DNA of 56,795 nt, taken from assembly GCA_030690945.1 (NCBI GenBank), contig JAUYFM010000040.1, forward strand, positions 1 to 56,795. The letters run 5' to 3'. The translations under genes and the position numbers were made by a program. Below the pieces are notes generated by a model, which was not told the DNA's origin, made no database searches, and saw nothing but the letters and a program-made list of their open reading frames with translations. Positions 15,762 to 26,439 of the stretch are shown one piece after another (within the stretch, counting starts at the first letter, position 1; each line of letters begins with the position of its first letter). The DNA is from Smithellaceae bacterium (GTDB taxonomy: Bacteria > Desulfobacterota > Syntrophia > Syntrophales > Smithellaceae).

Positions 15762-16628
15762 ATGCAACAGACTGATGCTGATAAGACCAAAGAGGCCATC
15801 CAATCTGCGGTAGGAAAAGTGCCGAAAAAATTAGTGGTGATTGTGGGAGTAATCATTTTCGTTTTAGTTTTCTTCAGGCCCTGGGTGCAGGTCGGCGCGG
15901 GGCAAAGGGGTATCGTTCTTAATTTCGGCGCTGTGCAAAAGCAAGTCCTGGATGAAGGTCTGCATTTTCGTATACCGGTAATGCAGGAAATCGTCTTGAT
16001 GGACGTAAAGGTTCAGAAGGCGGAGACGGATGCGGCAGCAGCTTCGGCAGATCTTCAGGATGTTACGTCCCGCGTGGCCTTAAACTATCACGTCGTTCCG
16101 GATAAGGCTAATATTGTCTACCAGAACATCGGTGTCCAGTTCAAGGAGCGCATTATTGACCCCGCCATTCTGGAGGTCGTCAAGGCCGTAACCGCCAAGT
16201 ACTCTGCAGAGGAGCTTATCACCAAGAGGCCGGCGGTCAGCGAGGCGATGAGGGTGGCTCTGATGGAAAGACTTCTCGTGAACAATATCGCCGTTGACGC
16301 CTTTTCCATTGTGACCTTCAGTTTCTCGAAGATTTTCACCGAAGCTATCGAATCCAAGCAGACAGCGGAACAGTTGGCTCTAAAAGCAAAAAGGGATCTC
16401 GACAGGATCAAGATCGAAGCGGAACAAAAGATTACTACCGCGAAGGCGGAAGCCGAGTCGCTCCGGTTGCAGAGAGCAAACATTTCGCCGGACTTGATCG
16501 AATTACGGAAGATTGAAGCCAATATGAAAGCCATCGAAAAATGGAATGGAATACTTCCGCAGGTAACAGGCGGAGGAGCCATGCCGTTAATTGGTTTGGG
16601 TGATGCACCAAAAAAGATTAAACAATAA
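15762..16628 (+). CDS. prohibitin/SPFH-domain membrane protein
   Basis: 288 residues. A single transmembrane segment (LVVIVGVIIFVLVFFRPWV, about residues 24-42) is followed by an SPFH/prohibitin domain with VGAGQRGIVLNFGAVQ, DVTSRVALNYHVVPD and a long coiled-coil with the repeated pattern KAKRDLDRIKIEAEQKITTAKAEAE in pieces. The layout matches prohibitins and HflC-like proteins, which form ring-shaped scaffolds that hold membrane proteases and organise lipid domains. A good AAAGGAGAT site precedes the ATG. The stop is 14 bases before the P-type ATPase gene, so the two may be co-transcribed. Its target protease is not in the window. Confidence 0.9.
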   Translation: MQQTDADKTKEAIQSAVGKVPKKLVVIVGVIIFVLVFFRPWVQVGAGQRGIVLNFGAVQKQVLDEGLHFRIPVMQEIVLMDVKVQKAETDAAAASADLQDVTSRVALNYHVVPDKANIVYQNIGVQFKERIIDPAILEVVKAVTAKYSAEELITKRPAVSEAMRVALMERLLVNNIAVDAFSIVTFSFSKIFTEAIESKQTAEQLALKAKRDLDRIKIEAEQKITTAKAEAESLRLQRANISPDLIELRKIEANMKAIEKWNGILPQVTGGGAMPLIGLGDAPKKIKQ

Positions 16629-16642
16629 ACAGAGATTCTTTC

Positions 16643-19162
<2,520 letters not shown>

Positions 19163-19372
19163 GTCCTGGTGGGCAGCGGCATCATGATTGTTCTTCAGCT
19201 CCTTTACACCTACGCGCCGTTTATGAATAAAATTTTCCAGAGCGCGCCGATTTCCGGCAGAGATTGGGTAATAATTATTGTCATGGCGCTTGCTGTTTAT
19301 GGGATTATCGGGATGGAAAAATGGCTGCGGCAAAATATTTTAATTAAGCACGGTGTTAATAAACCAATCTAA
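19163..19372 (+). pseudogene. C-terminal part of the P-type ATPase after the TGA
   Basis: In-frame continuation of the 16643 gene: a hydrophobic helix IMIVLQLLYTYAPFMNKIF, a short APISGRDW loop, then a last helix WVIIIVMALAVYGIIGMEKW. These are the final two membrane segments expected of P2-type ATPases. Translation alone from the GTG at 19169 is unlikely to give a working protein. With it the full product would be about 909 residues, the normal family length. The homologous position of the TGA is a tryptophan in the SNPW-type motif as I recall it, so a TGG-to-TGA change is the simplest origin. Confidence 0.8.
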
Positions 19373-19384
19373 ATTTATTTTCTC

Positions 19385-19522
19385 ATGCTGGAGGATGTAC
19401 TGGACCCGAAACAAATAGCAAAACAGATGATCGCTTTCAATAAAACATCTTTTGACAATAACTTCCGTACATGGCTGGCGTTGCATGAACAAACGGAAAG
19501 GTTGTTTAATAAATCAAAATAG
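19385..19522 (+). CDS. 45-residue phasin-like fragment
   Basis: A short frame with the segment DPKQIAKQMIAFNKTSFDN and then LHEQTERL. This resembles the N-terminal amphipathic helix of phasin-like proteins (about 100 or more residues). There is no ribosome-binding site before the ATG and the product ends at 45 residues, so it is more likely a truncated relic than a full gene. It lies between the broken ATPase and the zinc-ribbon genes. Confidence 0.45.
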   Translation: MLEDVLDPKQIAKQMIAFNKTSFDNNFRTWLALHEQTERLFNKSK

Positions 19523-19538
19523 ATAAGGAGGAATTGGT

Positions 19539-19838
19539 ATGAAGCCCAGTGAAAAAGAGGAAGAATATCACGCACGGATGGAATATGAAAAAAAGAAAAA
19601 GCTCGATGAGGAAAAGAACAAAAATCTAAAAGCGGCAGATCGTGAGAAGCTCAAGCAGCTTCATTACATGATGTGTCCCAAGTGCGGCATGCATTTGATC
19701 GAAATTGACTACCGGAATATAAAAATAGACAAGTGTTCAGAATGTGAAGGCATCTGGTTGGATGCAGGCGAACTGGAACCAATCATCAAGATGGAAAAAT
19801 CAGGACTGGACAAACTCTTTTCCGTTTTTATGAAATAG
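19539..19838 (+). CDS. TFIIB-type zinc-ribbon protein
   Basis: 99 residues. A highly charged coiled-coil N-terminus (EYEKKKKLDEEKNKNLKAAD) precedes a zinc ribbon made of CPKCG and CSECEGIWLDAGELE, which is the zf-TFIIB family signature (two CxxC pairs with the WLDxGEL motif). The C-terminus is LDKLFSVFMK. Its function is unknown; such proteins are often near membrane-stress genes. It has a strong AAGGAGG site. A second, shorter ribbon gene follows 78 bases later and a deleted relative seems to exist at 15613. Confidence 0.85.
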   Translation: MKPSEKEEEYHARMEYEKKKKLDEEKNKNLKAADREKLKQLHYMMCPKCGMHLIEIDYRNIKIDKCSECEGIWLDAGELEPIIKMEKSGLDKLFSVFMK

Positions 19839-19916
19839 TTTGCCAAAACGGATCAATGTCAAGAGAAAGAGATGATCGGAACATTTAAACCAATTAATTT
19901 ATAAGGAGAAAGAATC

Positions 19917-20183
19917 ATGAATTGCCCTGTTTGTAACATTCCATTGACTATGACAGATCGTCTTGGTGTGGAAATAGATTATTGTACGAAATGCCGCGGT
20001 GTTTGGCTTGACCGGGGCGAGTTGGATAAAATAATCGAACGTACCTCATTGGAAGCACCCACCCGGTCTAATCCGGAGCGGCAGGATAATCGCCATGATC
20101 ATCATCACGATAAGCATCACGATAGTCATAACGGCGGTTACTATAAAAAGAAAAAATCATTCCTTCACGAACTATTCGATTAA
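19917..20183 (+). CDS. zinc-ribbon protein with His-rich linker
   Basis: 88 residues. A zf-TFIIB ribbon opens the protein directly: CPVCNIPL, then CTKCRGVWLDRGELDKII. It is followed by a linker of about 30 residues containing at least ten histidines (HHHDKHHDSH) and a basic, aromatic C-terminus KKKKSFLHELFD. The His run could bind extra metal ions; this is inference. AAGGAGAAAG lies before the ATG. It is paralogous to the 19539 gene in the ribbon only. Confidence 0.87.
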   Translation: MNCPVCNIPLTMTDRLGVEIDYCTKCRGVWLDRGELDKIIERTSLEAPTRSNPERQDNRHDHHHDKHHDSHNGGYYKKKKSFLHELFD

Positions 20184-20209
20184 AGTAAGGGGGATTATTA
20201 TATCAGCCA

Positions 20210-20848
20210 ATGCATAAAGAATCATTTGCATCAGATAAAACATTGAAAGAAACTTTTTCCAGTATCCAAAACGCTTTGCCTGACAATGGCGTGACATTGT
20301 CGATGGTTCTCGAATTGCTGGGGAAAGAGAGTTTTCTTATCCTTGCGGCTTTTCTTACGCTCCCTTTTCTGGCGCCGGTTTCAATTCCTGGTGTCAGCAC
20401 AGTATTTGGTGCGATTATTTTGTTGATCGGAATTAGTCTGGTTTTGAATCGGTCACCTTGGTTGCCTGAGAGATTCATGGCGCATGAATTTTCAACGGAT
20501 AAACTCAGAACCTGTGTGTCTCAGGGGTTAGTATGGATTCAACGGTTGGAAAAAGTCAGCCATCGCCGGATGTCCATTTTATGCCGTGGACACTTGATGA
20601 GCAGGGTCATTGGTTTGGTGGTGGTGCTATCCTCTCTGTTTCTAATGGCCCCACTGGCGTTTATACCATTTTCAAATACTTTGCCCGCACTTTCCATCTT
20701 ACTGTTGTCCATCGGCGTTCTTCAGCAAGACGGCATATTTATAGTATTGGGCTATTTTTTTCTGGTTGCAACATCAGTCTATTTCGCAATCATTGCATTC
20801 ATGGGTGCGAATGCTTTAAGCATGGCAGTAGACATGGTAGTAAAATAA
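20210..20848 (+). CDS. ExoD-family membrane protein
   Basis: 212 residues. After a soluble N-terminus of about 45 residues with ALPDNGVTLSMVLELLGKES, hydrophobic helices follow: FLILAAFLTLPFLAPVSIPG, then VFGAIILLIGISLVL, VIGLVVVLSSLFLMAPLAFI and two near the C-terminus. The GKES...PFLAP.SIPG pattern is typical of ExoD, first linked to exopolysaccharide production; its biochemical role is unknown. The ATG at 20210 lacks a clear ribosome-binding site nearby (GGGGGATTATTATA is distant). It is followed 38 bases later by a small membrane protein. Confidence 0.85.
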   Translation: MHKESFASDKTLKETFSSIQNALPDNGVTLSMVLELLGKESFLILAAFLTLPFLAPVSIPGVSTVFGAIILLIGISLVLNRSPWLPERFMAHEFSTDKLRTCVSQGLVWIQRLEKVSHRRMSILCRGHLMSRVIGLVVVLSSLFLMAPLAFIPFSNTLPALSILLLSIGVLQQDGIFIVLGYFFLVATSVYFAIIAFMGANALSMAVDMVVK

Positions 20849-20886
20849 TTACTGTATCATGCATTATTAAAAGAAAAGGATAAGAT

Positions 20887-21141
20887 ATGTCACATCATCA
20901 CAGGCACGGCAGTCGTTTAGTGTATTTTGCATTAGCAAAAAAAATCTTTAAGAACAAAACATTCTTGTTACTGGCTTTGGCATTGCTCTTAATTGCATTG
21001 GCTGTAGGAATATGGTTGATCTCCTTGCTCATACCATTTTTGGGACAGCTTTTAACGAACATTGAAAAAAACGGACTGAAAGGGATTATCGAAGCCATAA
21101 GCCCTTACCTGTTGAAACTTTGGGAGGGTGCAGGCAAATAA
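20887..21141 (+). CDS. small single-span membrane protein
   Basis: 84 residues: a His/Arg-rich start (MSHHHRHGSR), a basic stretch, a long hydrophobic segment LLLALALLLIALAVGIWLISLLIPF (given in part; residues about 28-52) and a short amphipathic C-terminal half with KGIIEAISPYLLKLWEG. No family is recognised. AAAGGATAAG lies before the ATG. It may act with the ExoD-like protein encoded just upstream. Bases 21142-21195 after it show nothing recognisable. Confidence 0.7.
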   Translation: MSHHHRHGSRLVYFALAKKIFKNKTFLLLALALLLIALAVGIWLISLLIPFLGQLLTNIEKNGLKGIIEAISPYLLKLWEGAGK

Positions 21142-21195
21142 TAACATTGAGCTGAAAGATGGTCATGTAAAAATGACCAATGCTTTTAAAAAATC

Positions 21196-21224
21196 TTGAC
21201 AAAAATGCAAACTTCTTATAGATT
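21196..21224 (+). promoter_or_regulatory. promoter of structured RNA copy B and the purC operon
   Basis: TTGACA at 21196-21201 with TATAGA at 21217-21222 (15-base spacing) or TAGATT at 21219-21224 (17-base spacing). It matches the promoter context of copy A and is the only strong promoter-like site ahead of the 18-kb purC run. Confidence 0.7.
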
Positions 21225-21229
21225 AAGAA

Positions 21230-21391
21230 CCATTAAAGATTTGTTTGATAGAGGTAACAAGAGTTGACTCTATCGAAGGGATCCAGAAATAAAAGCCTGA
21301 GAGTTTGAACGGGTCTTTTATCGCAGGATAAAAGATGTGAAAGAAATATAAGGCTGCGACGCGCTTCTTGAAGCGAGTCGCAGCCTTTTTT
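21230..21391 (+). ncRNA. structured leader RNA, copy B, upstream of purC
   Basis: The block 21292-21357 is identical over 66 bases to copy A (15380-15445). The 5' hairpin here is GATAGAG (21247-21253) with CTCTATC (21268-21274), different in sequence from copy A but at the equivalent place, followed by a similar CGAAGGGATCCAG segment. The 9-bp TCTTTTATC/GATAAAAGA hairpin is kept. A terminator follows and purC starts 22 bases after it, the standard position of a transcription-attenuation riboswitch or leader. The ligand is unknown; purine-pathway nucleotides are a guess from the operon. It does not match the TPP, ZTP, purine, PRPP or c-di-GMP consensus as I know them. Confidence 0.72.
21352..21391 (+). 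terminator. terminator or attenuator of RNA copy B
   Basis: Stem GGCTGCGAC (21352-21360) with GTCGCAGCC (21377-21385), continued by CGCTT/AAGCG around a CTTG loop, then a T-run. Its 5' arm overlaps the end of the conserved RNA block. Confidence 0.9.
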
Positions 21392-21412
21392 ATGCCGAAA
21401 GGAGAACTGTCC

Positions 21413-22291
21413 ATGAATCTAATATCCGGTTTTAACTTTTTGCGTCAGGGCAAAGTTCGTGATGTATATGCTGTGGACAATAATTGCCACCTGCTGATTA
21501 TTGCCAGCGACCGCATATCCGCTTTTGATCATGTCCTTCCGAGCATTATACCCGACAAAGGCAAAATTCTCACACGTCTGTCAAATTTCTGGTTTGCTAA
21601 AACAAGCCATCTAATCGCCAATCATATTGTGGATACCGAACCTTTTTTGGTCAATTGGAAGGATGACCATCTATGGCATCGCGATCAACTCAAATGGCGG
21701 GCAGTGCTGGTAAAAAAATCAGCTCCGTTGGCGATTGAAGCTATTGTTCGTGGTTATCTGGCTGGTTCCGGCTGGAAGGATTATTGTCAAACTGGCTGTA
21801 TTTGCGGAATGGCGCTCCCCAAGGGGCTGGTGGAGGCGGATCGTCTTCCCGAACCTGTTTTCACGCCGTCCACCAAAGCCGAAGCCGGCGCACACGATGA
21901 AAATATATCATTTGACCAGGCGGCGGACATCGCGGGACGGGAGATCATGGAAAAGGTTCGCGCCGTCAGTTTAGAATTATACAAATTTGCTGCGGACTTT
22001 GCCCGCGGGCGTGGCATCATCATCGCCGACACCAAGTTTGAGTTCGGCCTTTGTGATGGTGAACTTATTCTGATCGACGAGCTTTTTACCCCGGATTCAT
22101 CGCGCTTCTGGCCCGCCGATACTTACCATCCCGGCACATCCCCTTCCAGCTTTGACAAACAGTTTGTACGCGACTATCTGGAAAAGATCCACTGGAACAA
22201 GCAACCGCCCGTGCCGCATCTTCCTGATGATATCGTTTCTAAAACGGCGGAAAAATACGAAGAAGCGCTACAACGTTTATCAGTAAATTAG
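21413..22291 (+). CDS. purC: SAICAR synthetase PurC
   Basis: 292 residues. Phosphoribosylaminoimidazole-succinocarboxamide synthase, which joins CAIR and aspartate with ATP in purine synthesis. Visible motifs are GKVRDVY at the N-terminus, ASDRISAFDHVLPS near residue 36, EAIVRGYLAGSGW near 110 and the signature LIDELFTPDSSRFW near 222. The ATG at 21413 is chosen because AAAGGAG lies 8 bases upstream; earlier in-frame starts fall inside the terminator of the leader RNA. It is the first gene of the long same-strand run and probably under control of the leader. Confidence 0.95.
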   Translation: MNLISGFNFLRQGKVRDVYAVDNNCHLLIIASDRISAFDHVLPSIIPDKGKILTRLSNFWFAKTSHLIANHIVDTEPFLVNWKDDHLWHRDQLKWRAVLVKKSAPLAIEAIVRGYLAGSGWKDYCQTGCICGMALPKGLVEADRLPEPVFTPSTKAEAGAHDENISFDQAADIAGREIMEKVRAVSLELYKFAADFARGRGIIIADTKFEFGLCDGELILIDELFTPDSSRFWPADTYHPGTSPSSFDKQFVRDYLEKIHWNKQPPVPHLPDDIVSKTAEKYEEALQRLSVN

Positions 22292-22305
22292 AAGGAGGTG
22301 TTTTA

Positions 22306-22827
22306 ATGAACAAGCCATCAGATCAAAAGATTCCGTTAGTCGCAATCGTGATGGGAAGCAAATCAGATTATGAGGTCATGAAAAAAAGCAGCGAGGTGTT
22401 GCAGAAATTCGGTGTCCCACATGAAGTGCGGGTGATTTCAGCCCACAGGACGCCTGATATTGCACAAGCGTTCGCGACCAGCGCCGAAGATCGAGGCCTT
22501 CAAGTGATTATCGCAGCTGCAGGAAAGGCCGCCCACCTGGCCGGTGTGCTTGCGGCCATGACCACTCTGCCTGTCATTGGTGTGCCCATGTCAACATCCG
22601 ATCTGGGTGGCCTGGATTCACTTTTGTCCATGGTGCAAATGCCGGCCGGCATTCCCGTAGGCACCGTGGCTATCGGTGAGGCGGGCGCGAAAAACGCAGC
22701 CCTGCTGGCCGTTGCGATTCTAGCCTTGTCAGACGTTGGATTAAGCAATGAACTAAAAAACTATAGGCAACAGATGCGAGCAGAGGTGGAAGCGGCGGAT
22801 GCCGAAATCAGCAATGTATCGTATTGA
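22306..22827 (+). CDS. purE: N5-CAIR mutase PurE (class I)
   Basis: 173 residues. The catalytic subunit that moves the carboxyl group of N5-CAIR to give CAIR, the substrate of PurC. Motifs: MGSKSDYEVM near residue 17, SAHRTPD near 45, AAAGKAAHLAG near 70 and PVGTVAIG near 122. A strong GAAGGAGG site precedes the ATG and the gene is 14 bases after purC, so the two consecutive steps are co-expressed. No purK-like gene is nearby. Confidence 0.95.
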   Translation: MNKPSDQKIPLVAIVMGSKSDYEVMKKSSEVLQKFGVPHEVRVISAHRTPDIAQAFATSAEDRGLQVIIAAAGKAAHLAGVLAAMTTLPVIGVPMSTSDLGGLDSLLSMVQMPAGIPVGTVAIGEAGAKNAALLAVAILALSDVGLSNELKNYRQQMRAEVEAADAEISNVSY

Positions 22828-22861
22828 TAAGTTGCCGGGACTATAAAAAAGGACTATCATC

Positions 22862-24415
22862 ATGAACGATCCATATCATGAGACAATGGAAACCCTCGAC
22901 AGGCTTCGCGAGGAATCCATTACGGCAGGCGGCCGGGAGAAGAAGGAACACCAGCACAGTCTGGGCAAGTTAACGGCGCGGGAACGCATTGATCTGCTGC
23001 TCGATGAGGACTCTTTTGAAGAGTTTGATGTTTTGAAAAGAGGCCGGGGTGGCGTCGACGGGGATGAACCCAGCTATGCGGGCGACGGGGTGGTCACCGG
23101 CCACGGAACCATTGATGGACGGGAAGTTTTTATTTTCAGTCAGGATTTCACTGTCGTCGGCGGATCATTGGGAGAAGCCCACTCGCAGAAAATATGTAAA
23201 GTGATGGATATGGCCGTCAACGTGGGCGTTCCTATCATCGGCTTGAATGATTCAGGCGGCGCCCGCGTCCAGGAAGGTGTGGATGCTCTTGCCGCTTACG
23301 GTGAAATTTTTCATCGCAACGTCCGGGCCAGTGGTGTTGTGCCGCAAATATCCTGCATCATGGGCCCCTGCGCAGGCGGCGCGGTTTACAGTCCGTCCAT
23401 CACCGATTTCGTTTTTATGGTGCAGGAATCTTCGTTTATGTTCGTCACCGGTCCGAAAATCGTCAAGACCGTCACCCATCAGGACATCACATCCGAAGAT
23501 CTTGGCGGTGCTCATGTTCACGCGCAAAAAAGCGGCGTTGCCCATTTTATTCCGGCAAACGATGTCCTGTGCCTGCGTGACGTCCGTCGCCTCATCAGCT
23601 ATCTGCCTTCCAACCAAACACAAAAAGCGCCAAGGCTGGATCTTCTGGATCCTGTGGATCGCGTCGATCCGTCTCTGGACAGCCTGATACCGGATAATCC
23701 CAATCAGACTTATGATATGAAGGTATTGATTTACAGCATACTGGACGGCGCGGAATTCATGGAGGTGCACGCTCAGTATGCCCGCAACATTATCTGTGGC
23801 TTCGGACGACTGGGAGGTCAGACCATCGGCCTGGTGGCCAATCAACCGGCGGCGCTGGCGGGCGTTCTGGATAACGACGCCTCCGTCAAGGCCGGACGAT
23901 TTGTCCGTTTTTGCGACTCCTTCAATATCCCCCTGATCACGCTGGTGGACGTTCCGGGCTTTATGCCCGGTCCGGAACAGGAGCACGGCGGCATCATCCG
24001 CCACGGCGCAAAACTGCTTTATGCCTTTACCGAAGCGACGGTTCCGCGCCTTTCCGTCATTGTCCGCAAGGCCTATGGCGGCGCCTATCTGGTGATGAAC
24101 TCCAAGCACATTCACGCCGATGTCAACTACGCCTGGCCAACGGCGGAAATCGCCGTCATGGGGCCAAAAGGCGCAGCCGAATTGATCCACCGTAAAGAAA
24201 TTCAATCGTCTACCGACCCGGACGCCGTCTTGACTGATAAAATGTCCCAATACCGCCAGACTTTCGCCAACCCTTTTTGGGCCGCCAAGCGGGGCTATAT
24301 TGATGACGTCATTTACCCCCGCGATACGCGTCGTCATCTGATTCGATCTCTGCAGATGCTGGAAGGGAAAACAGTCGGAAGCCCAAAACGCAAACATGGA
24401 AATATTCCTTTATGA
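22862..24415 (+). CDS. acyl-CoA carboxylase carboxyltransferase subunit (propionyl-type)
   Basis: A 517-residue crotonase-fold carboxyltransferase holding both N and C halves. Motifs: LTARERIDLLLD near residue 40, SQDFTVVGGSLGEAH near 97, the oxyanion segment GPCAGGAVYSP near 174 and, in the C half, GFMPGPEQEHGGIIRHGAKL near 366 and RKAYGGAYLVM near 403. This single-chain form is typical of propionyl-CoA or methylmalonyl-CoA carboxyltransferases rather than AccA/AccD. Its stop overlaps the biotin carboxylase gene by 4 bases (ATGA), so both make one complex. The substrate is not certain; propionyl-, butyryl- or glutaconyl-CoA types share these motifs. Confidence 0.92.
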   Translation: MNDPYHETMETLDRLREESITAGGREKKEHQHSLGKLTARERIDLLLDEDSFEEFDVLKRGRGGVDGDEPSYAGDGVVTGHGTIDGREVFIFSQDFTVVGGSLGEAHSQKICKVMDMAVNVGVPIIGLNDSGGARVQEGVDALAAYGEIFHRNVRASGVVPQISCIMGPCAGGAVYSPSITDFVFMVQESSFMFVTGPKIVKTVTHQDITSEDLGGAHVHAQKSGVAHFIPANDVLCLRDVRRLISYLPSNQTQKAPRLDLLDPVDRVDPSLDSLIPDNPNQTYDMKVLIYSILDGAEFMEVHAQYARNIICGFGRLGGQTIGLVANQPAALAGVLDNDASVKAGRFVRFCDSFNIPLITLVDVPGFMPGPEQEHGGIIRHGAKLLYAFTEATVPRLSVIVRKAYGGAYLVMNSKHIHADVNYAWPTAEIAVMGPKGAAELIHRKEIQSSTDPDAVLTDKMSQYRQTFANPFWAAKRGYIDDVIYPRDTRRHLIRSLQMLEGKTVGSPKRKHGNIPL

Positions 24416-26439
24416 GACAAGACATGTTCGATAAAATCCTCATCGCCAATCGGGGCGAAATTGCTGTCCGCATCATCCGCACCTGCAAGCGATTGAAAAT
24501 CGCGACTGTCGCGGTTTACTCAGACGCGGACCGGCATGGCCTGCATCGGCAACTGGCCGATGAATCCGTCCACATCGGCGGTGCGTCCGCCCGTGAATCG
24601 TACCTGGATGCAAACAAGCTCATCGAGGCCGCGATTGCAACCGGCTGCCAGGCTGTTCATCCCGGGTATGGTTTTCTGTCCGAAAACGCCCAGTTTGCCC
24701 GACAGATTGCAGCAGCAGGTCTGGTTTTCATCGGTCCGCCTGCCGAAGTCATCGCCCTGATGGGCGATAAAATCGCTGCCAAAGAGCTGGCCATCAAGGC
24801 CTGCGTGCCGGTTCTTCCCGGTCATATGGATGCGTTAAAAGATGAAGACGAGGCACTGGCTATAGCGGAATGCATGGGTTACCCGGTATTGCTCAAACCC
24901 GCGTCCGGAGGTGGCGGCAAGGGAATGCGTGTAGTTCGCAATTCCTCGGAGATGGAATCCGCACTCGCCGCGAGCCGCCAGGAAACAAGAAAATCTTTCG
25001 GTGACCACAGAATCTTCATCGAGCGCTACATCGAAAACCCTCGCCATATCGAAGTCCAGATTCTGGCCGACGCACACGGCCATGTCATCCATCTGGGAGA
25101 AAGAGAATGTTCCATTCAGCGGCGGTATCAGAAAATCATCGAAGAGTCGCCGTCGCCCGCCCTAACCGCAGAGCAGCGGCTGAAAATTTGCGAGTCGTCC
25201 TGCGGTTTAGCCCGCAAAGCAAGTTATGTCAACGCGGGAACGATTGAATATGTAATGGACAGTTACGGTTGCTTCTATTTTCTGGAAATGAACACCCGCC
25301 TTCAGGTGGAGCATCCCGTTACGGAAGCCGTCACCGGATTGGACATCGTGGAGCTTCAGCTACGCGTCGCAGCCGGACAACCTCTGCCTTTAAAACAAGA
25401 GGACATTTCCCTGAGCGGCTGGGCGATCGAAGCCCGGATTTGCGCGGAAGACCCCGCAAGGTTTTTCATGCCGGCCACTGGAATGATCACCCGCTACGCA
25501 GAGCCCCGGGGGCATAATATCCGGGTTGACAGCTGTGTTGCCATGGGTTCCAAAATCGGCATTCATTATGATTCGCTGTTGTCCAAGGTCATTGGTTCCG
25601 GCAAGACCAGAGAAGATGCACGCATCAGTTTGATCGAAGCGCTCAACGGATATCATATTGAAGGCGTTGTCAACAATATCGATTTCGTCAACGCCATTTT
25701 ATGCCATCCGGCCTTCGCTCACGGAAATCTGAATTCTGGTTTTATAGATCAGTACTTTGAAGGAGGAAAGCCGAAAAGCCCGCCGGATTCTGAACACCTG
25801 GCACTGACGGCGCTGACCGCGACTTTGATCTACCATGTCCGCGTCATTGCCGTGCGGGAGTCGCTTCGCCCTATGACATCAACCATCGGACGCAGCAATC
25901 CGGAAACAAAACCTTATCGTTACAAGGTCAAGTCTGGAGAAGATGTATTTGATGTGCGGCTCCATGGAACATTGAAAGAAAGTTGCTGGATGTTTCAGGT
26001 CAATGGACGCGATTATGACTTAGAAACGCCGCGTTTTGAGCTGTATCGCCGCAGACTTAAGCTCAAAATCAACGGACAGACACACAGATTCCGTTTACAG
26101 ATCCAAGAATCTTTTATGCATGTGGCGTTCAACGGTGTCACCCGGCTTTTTGAAATTTATACCCCCAGGGAATATTTTTTGATGCATTACATGCCGCAAA
26201 GAACTGAAAAAGCGATGGATAATATTGTCGTATGCCCCATGCCGGGTCTGGTGGTGGAGGTGCTTGTTCATAAAGGCGAGTGGGTTTTCCGCGGTCAGAA
26301 TCTGGTTATTCTTGAATCGATGAAAATGGAAAGCGGCGTGGCTTCTTGCATGGACGGCGTCATCGCGGAGGTTTTCGTGGTCGCTGGACAGGCGGTCGAG
26401 GCCGGGGAAATGATGATGAGACTTGAGGCGAAATGCTGA
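24412..26439 (+). CDS. acyl-CoA carboxylase biotin-carboxylase/biotin-carrier subunit
   Basis: 675 residues. Biotin carboxylase from KILIANRGEIAVRIIRTC, with the ATP-grasp loop GGGGKGMR near residue 165 and EMNTRLQVEHPVTEAVTG near 290. A linker domain follows, and a C-terminal biotinyl domain with ESMKMESG whose lysine (about K638) is the expected biotin site (the usual AMKM is SMKM here). It charges biotin with CO2 for the subunit encoded just upstream. The annotated ATG overlaps that gene, though the in-frame ATG at 24424 (MFDKIL) is equally plausible. It overlaps iorA by 7 bases at the 3' end. Confidence 0.93.
   Translation: MRQDMFDKILIANRGEIAVRIIRTCKRLKIATVAVYSDADRHGLHRQLADESVHIGGASARESYLDANKLIEAAIATGCQAVHPGYGFLSENAQFARQIAAAGLVFIGPPAEVIALMGDKIAAKELAIKACVPVLPGHMDALKDEDEALAIAECMGYPVLLKPASGGGGKGMRVVRNSSEMESALAASRQETRKSFGDHRIFIERYIENPRHIEVQILADAHGHVIHLGERECSIQRRYQKIIEESPSPALTAEQRLKICESSCGLARKASYVNAGTIEYVMDSYGCFYFLEMNTRLQVEHPVTEAVTGLDIVELQLRVAAGQPLPLKQEDISLSGWAIEARICAEDPARFFMPATGMITRYAEPRGHNIRVDSCVAMGSKIGIHYDSLLSKVIGSGKTREDARISLIEALNGYHIEGVVNNIDFVNAILCHPAFAHGNLNSGFIDQYFEGGKPKSPPDSEHLALTALTATLIYHVRVIAVRESLRPMTSTIGRSNPETKPYRYKVKSGEDVFDVRLHGTLKESCWMFQVNGRDYDLETPRFELYRRRLKLKINGQTHRFRLQIQESFMHVAFNGVTRLFEIYTPREYFLMHYMPQRTEKAMDNIVVCPMPGLVVEVLVHKGEWVFRGQNLVILESMKMESGVASCMDGVIAEVFVVAGQAVEAGEMMMRLEAKC

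Noticed and set aside
23252-24397. 381-codon open frame on the minus strand
   Set aside because: Antisense to the carboxyltransferase gene; no recognisable domain and no ribosome-binding site. Same cause as above.
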